DNA from: Streptomyces sp. NP-1717
Lineage (GTDB): Bacteria; Actinomycetota; Actinomycetes; Streptomycetales; Streptomycetaceae
Assembly: GCF_022695985.1 (NCBI RefSeq)
Contig: NZ_JAAPBF010000030.1
Location: 1 to 54,236, forward strand
Direction of reading: 5' to 3'
Length of the DNA stretch: 54,236 bases
A program made the translations under genes and the position numbers. The notes below the pieces were generated by a model that worked only from the letters and a program-made list of their open reading frames with translations, did not search any database and was not told where the DNA came from. Each line of letters starts with the position of its first letter. The stretch's first letter is position 1. Shown piece by piece: positions 35,125 through 44,436 of the stretch.

Positions 35125-35556
35125 TCACGGCCACACCAAGCAGTACGGCTGGTGCCCCGCCTCGTGCAGCCGGTGGCTGAAGTCCTGCCATTCGTGGAGC
35201 AGTTGGTAGACGTTGAATGCGTCCCGCGGGCCGCCGCGGTCCGGGACCGTCGACCAGATGAAGGCCGCCGCGCCCACCGATTCCTCGCCGATGCCGCGCA
35301 GTGGGTCCACCACCGTCATCGGGAGTTTGACCACCGCGTAGTCCGGGTGCAGCACGACCAGTTCGAGGGGCGGGACCTTGTTCAGGGGCATGCCCTGGAT
35401 TCCCGTGAGGACCATCGCGGCTATCGTCTCGGGCTTGATCTTCGTGAACATGCCGCCCATGCCGAGTTCGTCGCCGCCCAGTTCCTCGGGGCGCATCGAA
35501 ATGGGGACACGGGCCGCCGTCGCTCCGTCCGGGGCGCCGAAGTATTTGTACGTCAC
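35125..35556 (-). CDS. Conserved hypothetical protein next to hemL
   Basis: 143 residues with no signal or membrane helix. A start at the GTG at 35556 gives TYKYFGAPDG as the N-terminus; the frame stays open for 580 bp further upstream, but that part is Arg/Gly-rich and looks non-coding. Distinct segments are MRPEELGGDELGMGGMFTKI, LVVLHPDYAVVKLP and DAFNVYQLLHEWQDFSHRL. I recall similar proteins beside hemL in other streptomycetes but know no function. Divergent from hemL. Confidence 0.7.
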   Translation of the reverse strand: MTYKYFGAPDGATAARVPISMRPEELGGDELGMGGMFTKIKPETIAAMVLTGIQGMPLNKVPPLELVVLHPDYAVVKLPMTVVDPLRGIGEESVGAAAFIWSTVPDRGGPRDAFNVYQLLHEWQDFSHRLHEAGHQPYCLVWP

Positions 35557-35986
35557 CCCCACCCGGCCGCTCCCGCCTCCCTGAGGCCGGTTCTCAGCTC
35601 CGCCGACAGGAGGCTGCGCGCGGGCCTCTCGCTCGCGGCGCCGGTGTTTTCCCCGTCGGGCAGGGTCGGGCCCGAGGTCATCGGTACCCTCGCCCAGTCC
35701 GCCACCGCGATGCATATCTCCACCCGACCACTCGCAGCCCCGGCCGCGCAACCCGATCATCGTGACAGTGACCTCCCCCACGAACGCCCGGTGAAACACC
35801 AGTCCGCAGATACTTCGAAGGCTCTGACACCATGGATTGCGTGAGCTTCCCCTATGACGCCCCAGTTTCGCAGACGTGGGGGCCCTGACGCTCTTGTGTA
35901 ATACGAGGAGATCGCGCGACCCGCTCATCGGTGGCCGAGATCCTTCGTCCCGGCCACCCGACCCCGAATCGCAGATCAGGACCAAA
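35557..35986. other. 430-bp divergent spacer upstream of hemL
   Basis: No full gene seen. It should hold the hemL promoter. The right half contains a 15-codon frame that copies the first eleven hemL codons (35841-35888) and a 98-bp stretch between that copy and the real start. Confidence 0.55.
35841..35888 (+). pseudogene. Truncated duplicate of the hemL start / short upstream ORF
   Basis: GTG at 35841 begins [11 protein letters not shown], then TWGP and a TGA. hemL itself begins [16 protein letters not shown] at 35987: 8 of 11 residues identical and the rest conservative, with GTTTCGCAG identical at the DNA level. An in-frame ATG lies 9 bp upstream at 35832. There is no good ribosome site. 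It may be a remnant of a local duplication or a leader ORF; it cannot be an intact gene. Confidence 0.6.
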
Positions 35987-37309
35987 GTGTCGTACTCATA
36001 CGAAGCCCCCGTTTCGCAGGCCCTTTTCGACCGCGCGTCGGTCGTGACGCCCGGCGGGGTGAACTCTCCCGTCCGTGCCTTCCGGGCCGTGGGCGGTACG
36101 CCCCGGTTCATGGTGTCCGGTGAGGGCGCGTACCTCACCGACGCCGACGGGCGCGACTACGTCGACCTCGTCTGCTCCTGGGGGCCGATGATCCTGGGGC
36201 ACTCGCGGCCCGAGGTCATCGAGGCCGTGCGGGCCGCGGTCGCCCGGGGTACGTCCTTCGGTACGCCCGGTGAGGGCGAGGTCGCGCTGGCCGAGGAGAT
36301 CGTCGCCCGGGTCGCGCCCGTCGAGCAGGTCCGGCTCGTGTCGTCCGGCACCGAGGCCACCATGTCCGCGATCCGGCTCGCCCGCGGGTTCACCGGGCGC
36401 GCGAAGATCGTGAAGTTCGCGGGCTGTTACCACGGTCATGTGGACGCGCTGCTCGCCGCCGCCGGTTCCGGCGTCGCGACGTTCGGGCTGCCCGACACGC
36501 CCGGGGTGACCGGCGCGCAGGCCGGGGACACCGTCGTACTGCCGTACAACGATCTGGACGCCGTACGGGCGGCCTTCGCCGCGCACCCCGGTGAGATCGC
36601 CTGCGTGATCACCGAGGCCTCGCCCGGGAACATGGGCGTCGTGCCGCCGCGTGACGGGTTCAACGCCGGGCTCAAGGAGCTGTGCGCCGCCGACGGCGCC
36701 CTGTACATCTCCGACGAGGTGATGACCGGATTCCGTACGTCGAAGGCCGGCTGGTACGGCATCGACGGCGTCGCGCCCGACCTGATGACCTTCGGCAAGG
36801 TCATGGGCGGCGGATTCCCCGCCGCGGCCTTCGGCGGTCGCGCCGACGTCATGGCGCACCTCGCGCCCGCCGGCCCCGTCTACCAGGCGGGCACGCTCTC
36901 CGGCAATCCCGTCGCCACCGCCGCCGGGCTCGCGCAGCTGCGGCTGCTCGACGACGCGGCGTACGCGAAGGTCGACGCCGTGTCGGCGGAGATCCGCGGC
37001 CTCGTCTCCGACGCCCTGAGCAAGGAGGGTGTCGCGCACCGGGTGCAGACGGCGGGCAACATGTTCTCCGTCTTCTTCACCGCCGACGAGGTACGGGACT
37101 ACGAGGACGCCAAGCGGCAGGAAGCTTTCCGCTTCACCGGCTTCTTCCACTCGATGCTCGCCGACGGTGTGTACCTGCCGCCGTCCGCCTTCGAGTCCTG
37201 GTTCGTCTCCACCGCCCACGACGACCGCGCGGTCGAGCGCGTCGCCGCCGCCCTGCCGGCCGCCGCCCGCGCGGCGGCGGAAGCGACCGGGACCGGAGTG
37301 GACGCATGA
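35987..37309 (+). CDS. hemL: Glutamate-1-semialdehyde 2,1-aminomutase
   Basis: 440-residue PLP enzyme that converts glutamate-1-semialdehyde to 5-aminolevulinate, the first tetrapyrrole precursor in the C5 route. Motifs are [13 protein letters not shown] at the N-terminus, [33 protein letters not shown], and [10 protein letters not shown] with the PLP lysine Lys271. The GTG at 35987 follows AGGA. The stop overlaps the next gene by 4 bp. Haem supply fits the cytochrome c assembly genes 3 kb downstream. Confidence 0.97.
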   Translation: MSYSYEAPVSQALFDRASVVTPGGVNSPVRAFRAVGGTPRFMVSGEGAYLTDADGRDYVDLVCSWGPMILGHSRPEVIEAVRAAVARGTSFGTPGEGEVALAEEIVARVAPVEQVRLVSSGTEATMSAIRLARGFTGRAKIVKFAGCYHGHVDALLAAAGSGVATFGLPDTPGVTGAQAGDTVVLPYNDLDAVRAAFAAHPGEIACVITEASPGNMGVVPPRDGFNAGLKELCAADGALYISDEVMTGFRTSKAGWYGIDGVAPDLMTFGKVMGGGFPAAAFGGRADVMAHLAPAGPVYQAGTLSGNPVATAAGLAQLRLLDDAAYAKVDAVSAEIRGLVSDALSKEGVAHRVQTAGNMFSVFFTADEVRDYEDAKRQEAFRFTGFFHSMLADGVYLPPSAFESWFVSTAHDDRAVERVAAALPAAARAAAEATGTGVDA

Positions 37310-37983
37310 GCGCCGAGACCACCGCCGTCCACGTCGTACGGCACGGGGAGGTCCACAACCCCGACGGGGTCCTCTACGGGCGTCGCGACGGCTACCACCT
37401 CTCCGAGCTGGGCCGGCGGATGGCCGACCGGGTCGCCGAGCACCTCGCGAGCCGCGACATCACGCATGTCGTCGCCTCCCCGCTGGAGCGGGCGCAGGAG
37501 ACCGCGATGCCCGTGGCCAAGTCCCACGGGCTGACCCTGCACACCGACGACCGTCTCATCGAGGCCGCGAACGTATTCGAGGGCAAGACCTTCGGGGTCG
37601 GCGACGGCGCCCTGCGCCGCCCCGGCAACTGGCGCTACCTCACCAACCCGTTCCGGCCCTCCTGGGGCGAGTCGTACGTCGAACAGGTCGCCCGTATGAA
37701 GGCAGCCCTGGCCGACGCGCGCGACGCGGCCCGGGGGCACGAGGCCGTGTGCGTCAGCCACCAGCTGCCGATCTGGATCGTGCGCAGCCATTTCGAGCGC
37801 CGCAGGCTGTGGCACGACCCGCGCCGCAGGCAGTGCACACTCGCGTCCCTGACGACTTTCACGTACGAGGGGGAGAAGCTGATCTCCGTCGCCTATACGG
37901 AGCCGGCGCGCGATCTCGTACCCGCGCATCTGCTCGCCGGTGCCAAACCGGTAAAGGGCGCGTCAAAAGCCTTCGGAGCGTAA
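37306..37983 (+). CDS. Histidine phosphatase family protein
   Basis: 225-residue phosphoglycerate-mutase-like phosphatase with an intact active site: VVRHGE with His13, [11 protein letters not shown], and [13 protein letters not shown] with the second His. It is coupled to hemL by an ATGA overlap, a common streptomycete arrangement, but its substrate is unknown. The frame extends upstream inside hemL, where it is a shadow. Confidence 0.9.
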   Translation: MSAETTAVHVVRHGEVHNPDGVLYGRRDGYHLSELGRRMADRVAEHLASRDITHVVASPLERAQETAMPVAKSHGLTLHTDDRLIEAANVFEGKTFGVGDGALRRPGNWRYLTNPFRPSWGESYVEQVARMKAALADARDAARGHEAVCVSHQLPIWIVRSHFERRRLWHDPRRRQCTLASLTTFTYEGEKLISVAYTEPARDLVPAHLLAGAKPVKGASKAFGA

Positions 37984-38142
37984 TCGGTCAATCGCCCACG
38001 GTTCGGCGGGAAATGTCACATCCGGCGTTACAAGTACGCCGCTTCGTCAATTCCTGGAACCTGTGAGTTCCCTGTGCCATCTAACGTGTTGTCGTCCGCT
38101 TGACCGGCGGACGTTACACGCACGAGCGCGGATGGGGACGAT

Positions 38143-39390
38143 ATGCGCGACATGAGCCGAAGGGGCCTGCTCGGAGCCGGAATTGGAGCGGCGGCCGCAA
38201 TCGGAATCGCGGGCTGTGGTACCGACTCGGGCAAGCCCGGCAATGCCGGTAAGGACAGCGGCGGCAACGGGGGAGAGGGCAAACCGAGCGTCCGGCCCAG
38301 CGAGAAGAACGTCCGGCCGATCGGTGACGGTTCGACCGCCGACACCGGGAAGCAGCCGCACCAGCCGCCCAGGCCCGTACCGCTGGAGCCGGGCGAGACC
38401 CCGCCGCAGTTCGTGATCTTCTCCTGGGACGGCGCGGGCGAGGTGGGCAACGGCCTCTTCCCCCGCTTCCTCGACCTCGCCAAGGACCACGGCGCGGCGA
38501 TGACGTTCTTCCTCTCCGGCATCTATCTGCTGCCGGAGTCGAAAAAGACGCTCTACCGCCCGCCGGGCAACGCCGTCGGCGCCTCCGACATCGGCTATCT
38601 CACCGACGCGCACATCAAGGACACGCTGAAGTACATACGCCGGGCGTGGCTCGAAGGGCACGAGATAGGCACGCACTTCAACGGGCACTTCTGCGCCGGG
38701 TCCGGCTCGGTCGGCAACTGGTCGCCGAAGCAGTGGCGCGACGAGATCGACCAGGCCGTGGGATTCGTCACCGAGTGGAAGACGAACAGCGGCTGGAAGG
38801 ACCTCGACCCGCTGCCGTTCGACTACCGCAAGGAACTGGTCGGGGGCCGTACGCCGTGCCTGCTCGGCCAGGACGGACTGCTGCCGGTGGCGAGCAAAAT
38901 GGGCTGGCGGTACGACGCCAGCTCGCCGGGCGGCCGGCAGATGTGGCCGGACAAGCGGCAGGACGTGTGGGATCTGCCGTTGCAGGCCGTGCCGTTCCCC
39001 GGGCATTCCTTCGAGGTGCTGTCGATGGACTACAACATGCTCGCCAATCAGTCGAAGAATTCGACGCAGGGCGTGCCCGCCCATTATCCGGGCTGGCGCA
39101 GACAGGCCACCGAGGCGTATCTCTCCGGATTCCGTCGCGCGTACGAGTCGAATCGCGCCCCCTTCTTCATAGGGAATCACTTCGAGGAGTGGAACGGCGG
39201 CATATATATGGATGCGGTCGAAGAGGCGATCAAGGGGATGGCGGACAAGAAGGACGTACGGCTCGTCTCCTTCCGGCAGTTCACGGACTGGCTCGACGTC
39301 CAGGACCCGGCCGTACTCGAAAAGCTCCGCACGCTGGAGGTCGGCCAGGCCCCCGCCGGTGGGTGGAACACCTTCCTCAAAGCCGCCTGA
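38143..39390 (+). CDS. Tat-type lipoprotein with divergent polysaccharide-deacetylase fold
   Basis: 415 residues. The N-terminus MSRRGLLGAG...IAGC combines a twin-arginine motif with a lipobox (Cys25), so export by Tat and lipid anchoring are likely. A Gly/Ser linker leads to a NodB-like domain from about residue 90. The HxxxH metal pair is present (GTHFNGHF), but motif 1 reads SWDG rather than TFDDG, so the metal Asp remains and the catalytic-base Asp is replaced by Trp. Large inserts separate the motifs. It lies directly upstream of resA and may belong with cell-envelope redox genes by position only. Confidence 0.75.
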   Translation: MRDMSRRGLLGAGIGAAAAIGIAGCGTDSGKPGNAGKDSGGNGGEGKPSVRPSEKNVRPIGDGSTADTGKQPHQPPRPVPLEPGETPPQFVIFSWDGAGEVGNGLFPRFLDLAKDHGAAMTFFLSGIYLLPESKKTLYRPPGNAVGASDIGYLTDAHIKDTLKYIRRAWLEGHEIGTHFNGHFCAGSGSVGNWSPKQWRDEIDQAVGFVTEWKTNSGWKDLDPLPFDYRKELVGGRTPCLLGQDGLLPVASKMGWRYDASSPGGRQMWPDKRQDVWDLPLQAVPFPGHSFEVLSMDYNMLANQSKNSTQGVPAHYPGWRRQATEAYLSGFRRAYESNRAPFFIGNHFEEWNGGIYMDAVEEAIKGMADKKDVRLVSFRQFTDWLDVQDPAVLEKLRTLEVGQAPAGGWNTFLKAA

Positions 39391-39489
39391 GGCCCGGCGG
39401 CGTGGGCCCGGACAGGCCGCTGACAGGGAGTTCCCCGGGAGTGAGGGGGGCGAAGAAGATCCCCGAATGGCCCATGCGAAACTTTTCAC

Positions 39490-40128
39490 ATGAACTTTGG
39501 CCTCGGACAGGATTTGGCCCTCCCAAGCCGCTCGAACCGACGCCCACGCGCTGCCGCCACGGCCGCCGTGGCCGCGTCGGTGGCCATGCTCACCCTGGCG
39601 GCGTGCGGCGGTGGTGCCACCTCCGGCGGCGGCGGTGACACCAACTTCGTGACCAACACCGGCGGCGTGCAGACGGTCGCCAAGGGCGAGCGCAAAGCGG
39701 TCAACAAGATCGCCGGGGAGACGCTCGAAGGCGAGCGGCTCGACGTCGCCGACCTCAAGGGCAAGATCGTCGTGCTGAACGTCTGGGGTTCGTGGTGCGC
39801 ACCGTGCCGCGCCGAGGCGTCGCACCTCGTGAAGGTCGCCAAGGAGACCGAGGCACAGGGCGTCGCGTTCGTCGGGATCAACACCCGCGACACCAACAAG
39901 GGCCCGGCCCTCGCCTTCGAGGAGAACTACGGCGTCACGTACCCGAGTCTCTACGACCCGGCGGGCAAGCTCCTCGTCAACGGCTTCCCCAAGGGCAGCC
40001 TCAACCCGCAGGCGATCCCCTCCACCGTCGTGCTGGACCGGGACGGGAAGATCGCGGCCCGCGCCCTGACCGCGCTCGACGACAAGAAACTGCGCGAGAT
40101 GATCGACCCGCTGATCGCGGAGAAGTGA
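39490..40128 (+). CDS. resA: TlpA/ResA-like thioredoxin lipoprotein
   Basis: 212-residue exported thiol-disulphide reductase. A lipobox ends LAAC (Cys39), a Gly-rich linker follows, then a thioredoxin fold with WCAPC (Cys103 and Cys106) and the cis-Pro motif AIPSTVVLD. It should keep apocytochrome c haem-binding cysteines reduced outside the membrane, taking electrons from CcdA encoded 4 bp downstream. The symbol is by role and operon position. Confidence 0.9.
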   Translation: MNFGLGQDLALPSRSNRRPRAAATAAVAASVAMLTLAACGGGATSGGGGDTNFVTNTGGVQTVAKGERKAVNKIAGETLEGERLDVADLKGKIVVLNVWGSWCAPCRAEASHLVKVAKETEAQGVAFVGINTRDTNKGPALAFEENYGVTYPSLYDPAGKLLVNGFPKGSLNPQAIPSTVVLDRDGKIAARALTALDDKKLREMIDPLIAEK

Positions 40129-40132
40129 TCCC

Positions 40133-40897
40133 GTGGAGGTTCTCGCCGCGGTTCCCGGCATGAATGAGACGGTCTACAGCGGGGCGCTGCTGCTCGCGCT
40201 GCCGCTCGCTCTGCTGGGCGGTCTGGTCTCGTTCTTCTCGCCGTGCGTGCTGCCGCTCGTACCCGGCTATCTCAGTTACGTCACCGGCATCAGCGGCACC
40301 GACCTGGGCGACGCGCGGCGCGGGCGGATGGTCGCCGGCGCGGTGCTGTTCATCGTCGGCTTCACCGCGGTCTTCGTCTCCGGCGGCGCGCTCTTCGGCT
40401 ACTTCGGCAACACCCTCCAGGACCACCGGGCGATCATCTCCCGGGTCCTCGGTGTGCTGATGATCGCGATGGGCGTGTTCTTCATGGGGCTGCTGCCCTG
40501 GCTCACGCAGCGCGAATTCCGCGTCCACAAGAAGCCCGTGTCGGGTCTGGCCGGCGCTCCGCTGCTGGGCGCGCTGTTCGGGGTCGGCTGGACGCCGTGC
40601 ATCGGACCGACGCTCACCTCCGTGAACATGCTGGCGTTCGACCAGGCGAGCGCGGGGCGGGGCGCCATACTGACCGTCGCGTACTGCGTCGGGCTCGGAG
40701 TCCCGTTCGTCCTCGCCGCCGTCGCGTTCCGCAAGGCGCTGGGGCTCTTCGGCTGGGTCAAGCGCCACTACGTGTGGGTGATGCGCATCGGCGGCGTGAT
40801 GATGATCGCGACCGGGGTGCTGCTGGTGACCGGCGTGTGGGACAGCATCATGCAAGACATGCAGACGTGGACCAACGGCTTCACGGTGGGGATCTAG
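40133..40897 (+). CDS. ccdA: Cytochrome c biogenesis protein CcdA
   Basis: 254-residue membrane protein with six helices that carries reductant across the membrane. The two redox cysteines are in SFFSPCVLPLVPGYLSY and GVGWTPCIGPTL. The GTG at 40133 follows GGAG; an internal ATG at 40160 is an alternative. Packed between resA (4 bp) and resB (4 bp) in one operon. Confidence 0.95.
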   Translation: MEVLAAVPGMNETVYSGALLLALPLALLGGLVSFFSPCVLPLVPGYLSYVTGISGTDLGDARRGRMVAGAVLFIVGFTAVFVSGGALFGYFGNTLQDHRAIISRVLGVLMIAMGVFFMGLLPWLTQREFRVHKKPVSGLAGAPLLGALFGVGWTPCIGPTLTSVNMLAFDQASAGRGAILTVAYCVGLGVPFVLAAVAFRKALGLFGWVKRHYVWVMRIGGVMMIATGVLLVTGVWDSIMQDMQTWTNGFTVGI

Positions 40898-40901
40898 TTC
40901 C

Positions 40902-42719
40902 ATGAGCAAGACAGAGACGACAGCGGACACCGCCCCCGACGGGCCGGAGACCGACAGCACACCCGAGGCGCGCGAGGCCCGCGAACTCGGCGCCGCCGGA
41001 TCCCAGCTCTCCACGGCCCCCCGCGAGGAGTCCGCCATCGGCGGCCCCAGCCTCGGCCCGACCGGCTGGATCCGCTGGTTCTGGCGCCAGCTCACCTCGA
41101 TGCGCGTCGCGCTGATCCTGCTCTTCATGCTGTCGCTCGCCGCGATCCCCGGCTCGCTCATCCCGCAGAACACCGTGGACGAACTCAAGGTCCAGACGTT
41201 CCAGGAGAAGCACGAGACGCTCACACCGGTCTACGAGAAGCTCCAGCTGTTCGACGTCTACAGCTCGGTGTGGTTCTCGGCGATCTACCTTCTGCTCTTC
41301 ATCTCCCTCATCGGCTGCATCGTCCCGCGCACCTGGCAGTTCGCCGGCCAGCTGCGCGGCCGTCCGCCCGGCGCCCCCAAGCGGCTCAACAGGCTCCCCG
41401 CCTACACGACATGGCGTACGACCGCCGAGCCGGAGGAGGCCCGCGAGGCCGCCCTCACGATGCTCAGGAAGCGGCGCTTCCGCGCGCACACCGCCGGGGA
41501 CGCGGTCGCCGCCGAGAAGGGCTACCTCCGCGAGACCGGCAATCTGCTCTTCCACATCGCGCTGATCGTGATGCTGGTCGCCTTCGCCACCGGACAGCTC
41601 TTCAAGTCCGAGGGCGGCAAGCTGATCATGGAGGGCGACGGGTTCTCCAACACCCTCACCCAGTACGACGACTTCAAGTCCGGCTCGATGTACGACACGG
41701 ACGACCTGGAGCCGTTCAGCTTCAACCTCGACAAGTTCGTCGGGACCTTCGAGCGCAACGGACCACAGGTCGGCACGGCCCGTGAATTCGAGGCCCACGT
41801 CAGCTACTCGACGGACGCGGGCGGCAAGGAGCGCAAGGCGGTCATCGAGGTCAACGAACCGCTGGAGGTCAACGGTTCGAAGGTCTATCTGATCGGCCAC
41901 GGTTACGCCCCCGTCATCACCGTCCGGGACGGCGCCGGCAAGGTGGTCTTCAAGGGCGCGACCCCGCTCCTGCCGATCGACAACAACATCACCTCGACCG
42001 GCGCGATCAAGGTGATGGACGGCTACCGGGACAAGAACGGCAAGAAGCAGCAGCTCGGCTTCAACGCCTTCTTCGTGCCGACGTTCGCGGGCAAGGGCAA
42101 CGGCAACATGTTCTCCCAGTTCCCCGAACTGGACTTCCCCGTACTGGCGCTCACCGGCTACCGGGGCAGCCTCGGCGTCGACTCCGGTCTGCCGCAGAAC
42201 GTGTACCAGCTCGACACCAGCAAGATGAAGCAGTTCAAGGACGCCGACGGCAACAAGCTCGCACAGCGGCTGCTGCCCGGCGAGACGATGAAGCTGCCGG
42301 ACGGCGCGGGCTCGGTGACCTTCGAGAAGGAGATCAAGGAGTGGGCGACCTTCCAGATCTCGCAGCAGCCGGGCAACGGGCTCGCTCTCGCCGGCGCGAT
42401 CGGCGCCGTCCTCGGACTCACCGGTTCGCTTTTCATCCAGCGGCGCCGGATCTGGGTCCGCGCGGTGCGCGGCGCCGACGGAGTCACCGTCGTGGAGATG
42501 GCCGGCCTCGGACGCAGCGAGTCGGCGAAGCTCCCCGAGGAGCTGGGCGACCTCGCCCTGACGCTCAACGCCGAGGCGCCGACGGCGCCGGAGCCGGAGT
42601 CCGAAGAACCGGAGCCGGAGTCCGAGCCCGAAGAAGAAGCGCGAGACGCCGCGGAAGACACATCCGTCGCCGCCACCGCCACCACTACCGGAGAGCCTGT
42701 CGAAGGGGCTGAGAAGTGA
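40902..42719 (+). CDS. resB: Cytochrome c biogenesis protein ResB
   Basis: 605-residue System II synthetase component. A disordered N-terminal tail of about 55 residues precedes the first membrane helices (MRVALILLFMLSLAAIPGSL, with SLIPQ typical of ResB). A large extracytoplasmic domain (about 245-480) and a last membrane helix follow. The C-terminus is an acidic Glu/Pro/Ser repeat tail. It works with CcsB to carry haem out and attach it to apocytochrome c. Overlaps ccsB by 4 bp (GTGA). Confidence 0.95.
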   Translation: MSKTETTADTAPDGPETDSTPEAREARELGAAGSQLSTAPREESAIGGPSLGPTGWIRWFWRQLTSMRVALILLFMLSLAAIPGSLIPQNTVDELKVQTFQEKHETLTPVYEKLQLFDVYSSVWFSAIYLLLFISLIGCIVPRTWQFAGQLRGRPPGAPKRLNRLPAYTTWRTTAEPEEAREAALTMLRKRRFRAHTAGDAVAAEKGYLRETGNLLFHIALIVMLVAFATGQLFKSEGGKLIMEGDGFSNTLTQYDDFKSGSMYDTDDLEPFSFNLDKFVGTFERNGPQVGTAREFEAHVSYSTDAGGKERKAVIEVNEPLEVNGSKVYLIGHGYAPVITVRDGAGKVVFKGATPLLPIDNNITSTGAIKVMDGYRDKNGKKQQLGFNAFFVPTFAGKGNGNMFSQFPELDFPVLALTGYRGSLGVDSGLPQNVYQLDTSKMKQFKDADGNKLAQRLLPGETMKLPDGAGSVTFEKEIKEWATFQISQQPGNGLALAGAIGAVLGLTGSLFIQRRRIWVRAVRGADGVTVVEMAGLGRSESAKLPEELGDLALTLNAEAPTAPEPESEEPEPESEPEEEARDAAEDTSVAATATTTGEPVEGAEK

Positions 42720-43807
42720 TCCTCGCCGCCACCACCAACGAGAGCCTGGCGAACACCGCCAACGTGCTGGTCTATTCGTCCATGGCCGTCTACACCCTGG
42801 CCTTCTTCGCCCATATCGTCGAGTGGGTCGCGGGCAGCCGCAGCAAGGTGGGCCGTACCGCCGCCGCGCTGACCGGCGCCCGCCGGACGGCCTCCGCCAC
42901 CGTCGAGGTACGCACGGCGGAGAAGGAGAAGGGCGGCGGCACCGCCGTCCTGGAGCGCCCGAAGGTCATCACGCGCTCGGCGGCCGGAAGGCGTGACGTG
43001 CCCGACGGCCCCGGCGCCGCGGGCGGCACCGAGAAGGGCGACCTGTACGGGCGCATCGCCGTCGCGCTCACCGCCCTCGGCTTCCTCATCGAGGCGGCGG
43101 GTGTCGTCAGCCGCGCGATGGCCGTGCAGCGCGCCCCGTGGGGCAACATGTACGAGTTCTCCACCACCTTCTCCACGGTGGCGGTCGGCACGTACCTCGC
43201 CTTCCTCCTCGCGAAGAAGAACATCCGCTGGATCGGACTGCCGCTGGTCACCACGGTGCTGCTGAACCTGGGCGTCGCGACGACCGTGCTCTACACCGAC
43301 AGCGACCAACTCGTCCCGGCCCTGCACTCGTACTGGCTCTGGATCCACGTCTCCACCGCGATCTTCTGCGGCGCGGTCTTCTACCTCGGCGCCGTGGGCA
43401 CGGTCTTCTACCTGCTGCGTGACGTGTACGAGTCCAAGATCGCCCGGGGCGTCACCGTCGGCCGCGCGTGGTCCTCCGTCATGGAGCGGCTGCCCGCCGC
43501 CGCCACACTCGACAAGTTCTCCTACCGCGTCAACGCCGCCGTCTTCCCGCTGTGGACCTTCACGATCATCGCGGGCGCGATCTGGGCCGGCGACGCCTGG
43601 GGCCGCTACTGGGGCTGGGACCCCAAGGAGGTCTGGTCCTTCATCACGTGGGTGGCCTACGCCGCCTACCTGCACGCGCGCGCCACGGCGGGCTGGAAGG
43701 GCCGCAAGGCGGCGACGCTGGCCCTGATCGCCTTCGGCTGCTGGCTGTTCAACTACTACGGCGTGAACATCTTCGTCAGCGGAAAGCACTCCTACGCGGA
43801 CGTGTGA
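42716..43807 (+). CDS. ccsB: c-type cytochrome biogenesis protein CcsB (ResC)
   Basis: 363-residue haem-handling membrane protein. The conserved tryptophan-rich motif WGRYWGWDPKEVWSFITW is at about 295-312, between membrane helices, with the flanking His residues (WIHVSTAIF, YLHAR) expected to hold haem. An insert of about 90 residues rich in Arg/Ala/Glu follows the first helix. The GTG start overlaps the resB stop. A strong hairpin ends the operon. Confidence 0.95.
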   Translation: MILAATTNESLANTANVLVYSSMAVYTLAFFAHIVEWVAGSRSKVGRTAAALTGARRTASATVEVRTAEKEKGGGTAVLERPKVITRSAAGRRDVPDGPGAAGGTEKGDLYGRIAVALTALGFLIEAAGVVSRAMAVQRAPWGNMYEFSTTFSTVAVGTYLAFLLAKKNIRWIGLPLVTTVLLNLGVATTVLYTDSDQLVPALHSYWLWIHVSTAIFCGAVFYLGAVGTVFYLLRDVYESKIARGVTVGRAWSSVMERLPAAATLDKFSYRVNAAVFPLWTFTIIAGAIWAGDAWGRYWGWDPKEVWSFITWVAYAAYLHARATAGWKGRKAATLALIAFGCWLFNYYGVNIFVSGKHSYADV

Positions 43808-43824
43808 GACGCGCGGGAACGACA

Positions 43825-43869
43825 ACAGCGGCGCGCCCCGGATCAGTCGAACCGGGGACGCGCCGCTGT
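43825..43869. terminator. Bidirectional terminator after ccsB
   Basis: Left arm 43825-43841 and right arm 43852-43869 pair over 17 bp with one bulged A and a 10-nt loop. It lies between convergent genes. Confidence 0.8.
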
Positions 43870-43900
43870 CGTACGTGAGTGACTCGGCACGTGAGGCGAC

Positions 43901-44350
43901 TCAGGCCGTCGGCGGGACGTCGTCGGCGCTGCCGCCCTTCTCGCGGCGCTCGATCTCGGCCTCACGGCGCCGCAGATCGGCCTCGCGCCGCTCCAACTCG
44001 GCCACCGCGTCCGCGTCCGCGGCCGGCTTCGCCCCGTCCTTCGCCGCTTCCCCGGTGTCGTCCTCGCCGCCCCGGTCGCTTTTGCCGTTCTTCCCAAGGG
44101 ACTTGAGGAAGTCGGGGTTGTCGTCGGGCGCGACCCACCCGCCCCGGCGGCCCGCCGAGCCCTTGGCCGCCGTGGGCTTCCTGCCCACCATCAGCCAGGC
44201 GATCGAGCCGACCAGCGGGAAGAGCAGCACCAGAATGGCCCAGATGGGCTTGGGAATGTGCCGGACGTCCTTCTCGTCGGTGGTGATGCAGTCGATGAAC
44301 GCGTAGATGCTGAGAGCCAGCGGCACCAGAATCATCAGCACCCGAAGCAT
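43901..44350 (-). CDS. PLD nuclease N-terminal (PLDc_N) domain membrane protein
   Basis: 149 residues. Two membrane helices ([15 protein letters not shown] and [21 protein letters not shown]) form the PLDc_N domain seen at the N-terminus of cardiolipin synthases. Here it stands without a phospholipase domain and is followed by a charged Asp/Lys linker and a C-terminal coiled coil ([21 protein letters not shown]). Function unknown. Converges on ccsB and is divergent from the menaquinone decarboxylase gene. Confidence 0.85.
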   Translation of the reverse strand: MLRVLMILVPLALSIYAFIDCITTDEKDVRHIPKPIWAILVLLFPLVGSIAWLMVGRKPTAAKGSAGRRGGWVAPDDNPDFLKSLGKNGKSDRGGEDDTGEAAKDGAKPAADADAVAELERREADLRRREAEIERREKGGSADDVPPTA

Positions 44351-44436
44351 GGCGGTCCCCCTGGGTATGGAGATCGAGTACGGAGCGGTGGCCCCGGTTA
44401 CAGGTCCAGGGTAGCGAGTAGCAGATACTGGTTCGT

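Noticed and set aside
35557..36138. N-terminal extension of the hypothetical gene at 35125-35556
   Set aside because: The frame is open, but the residues are Arg/Gly-rich, it would overlap the hemL start, and a GTG at 35556 fits the natural protein start.
38093..38113. 7-bp inverted repeat (CGTCCGC/GCGGACG) before the Tat lipoprotein gene
   Set aside because: Too short in this GC content to call an operator or terminator; no supporting context.
38047..40161. 704-codon frame on the minus strand
   Set aside because: Antisense to the Tat lipoprotein and resA genes, both of which have specific motifs.
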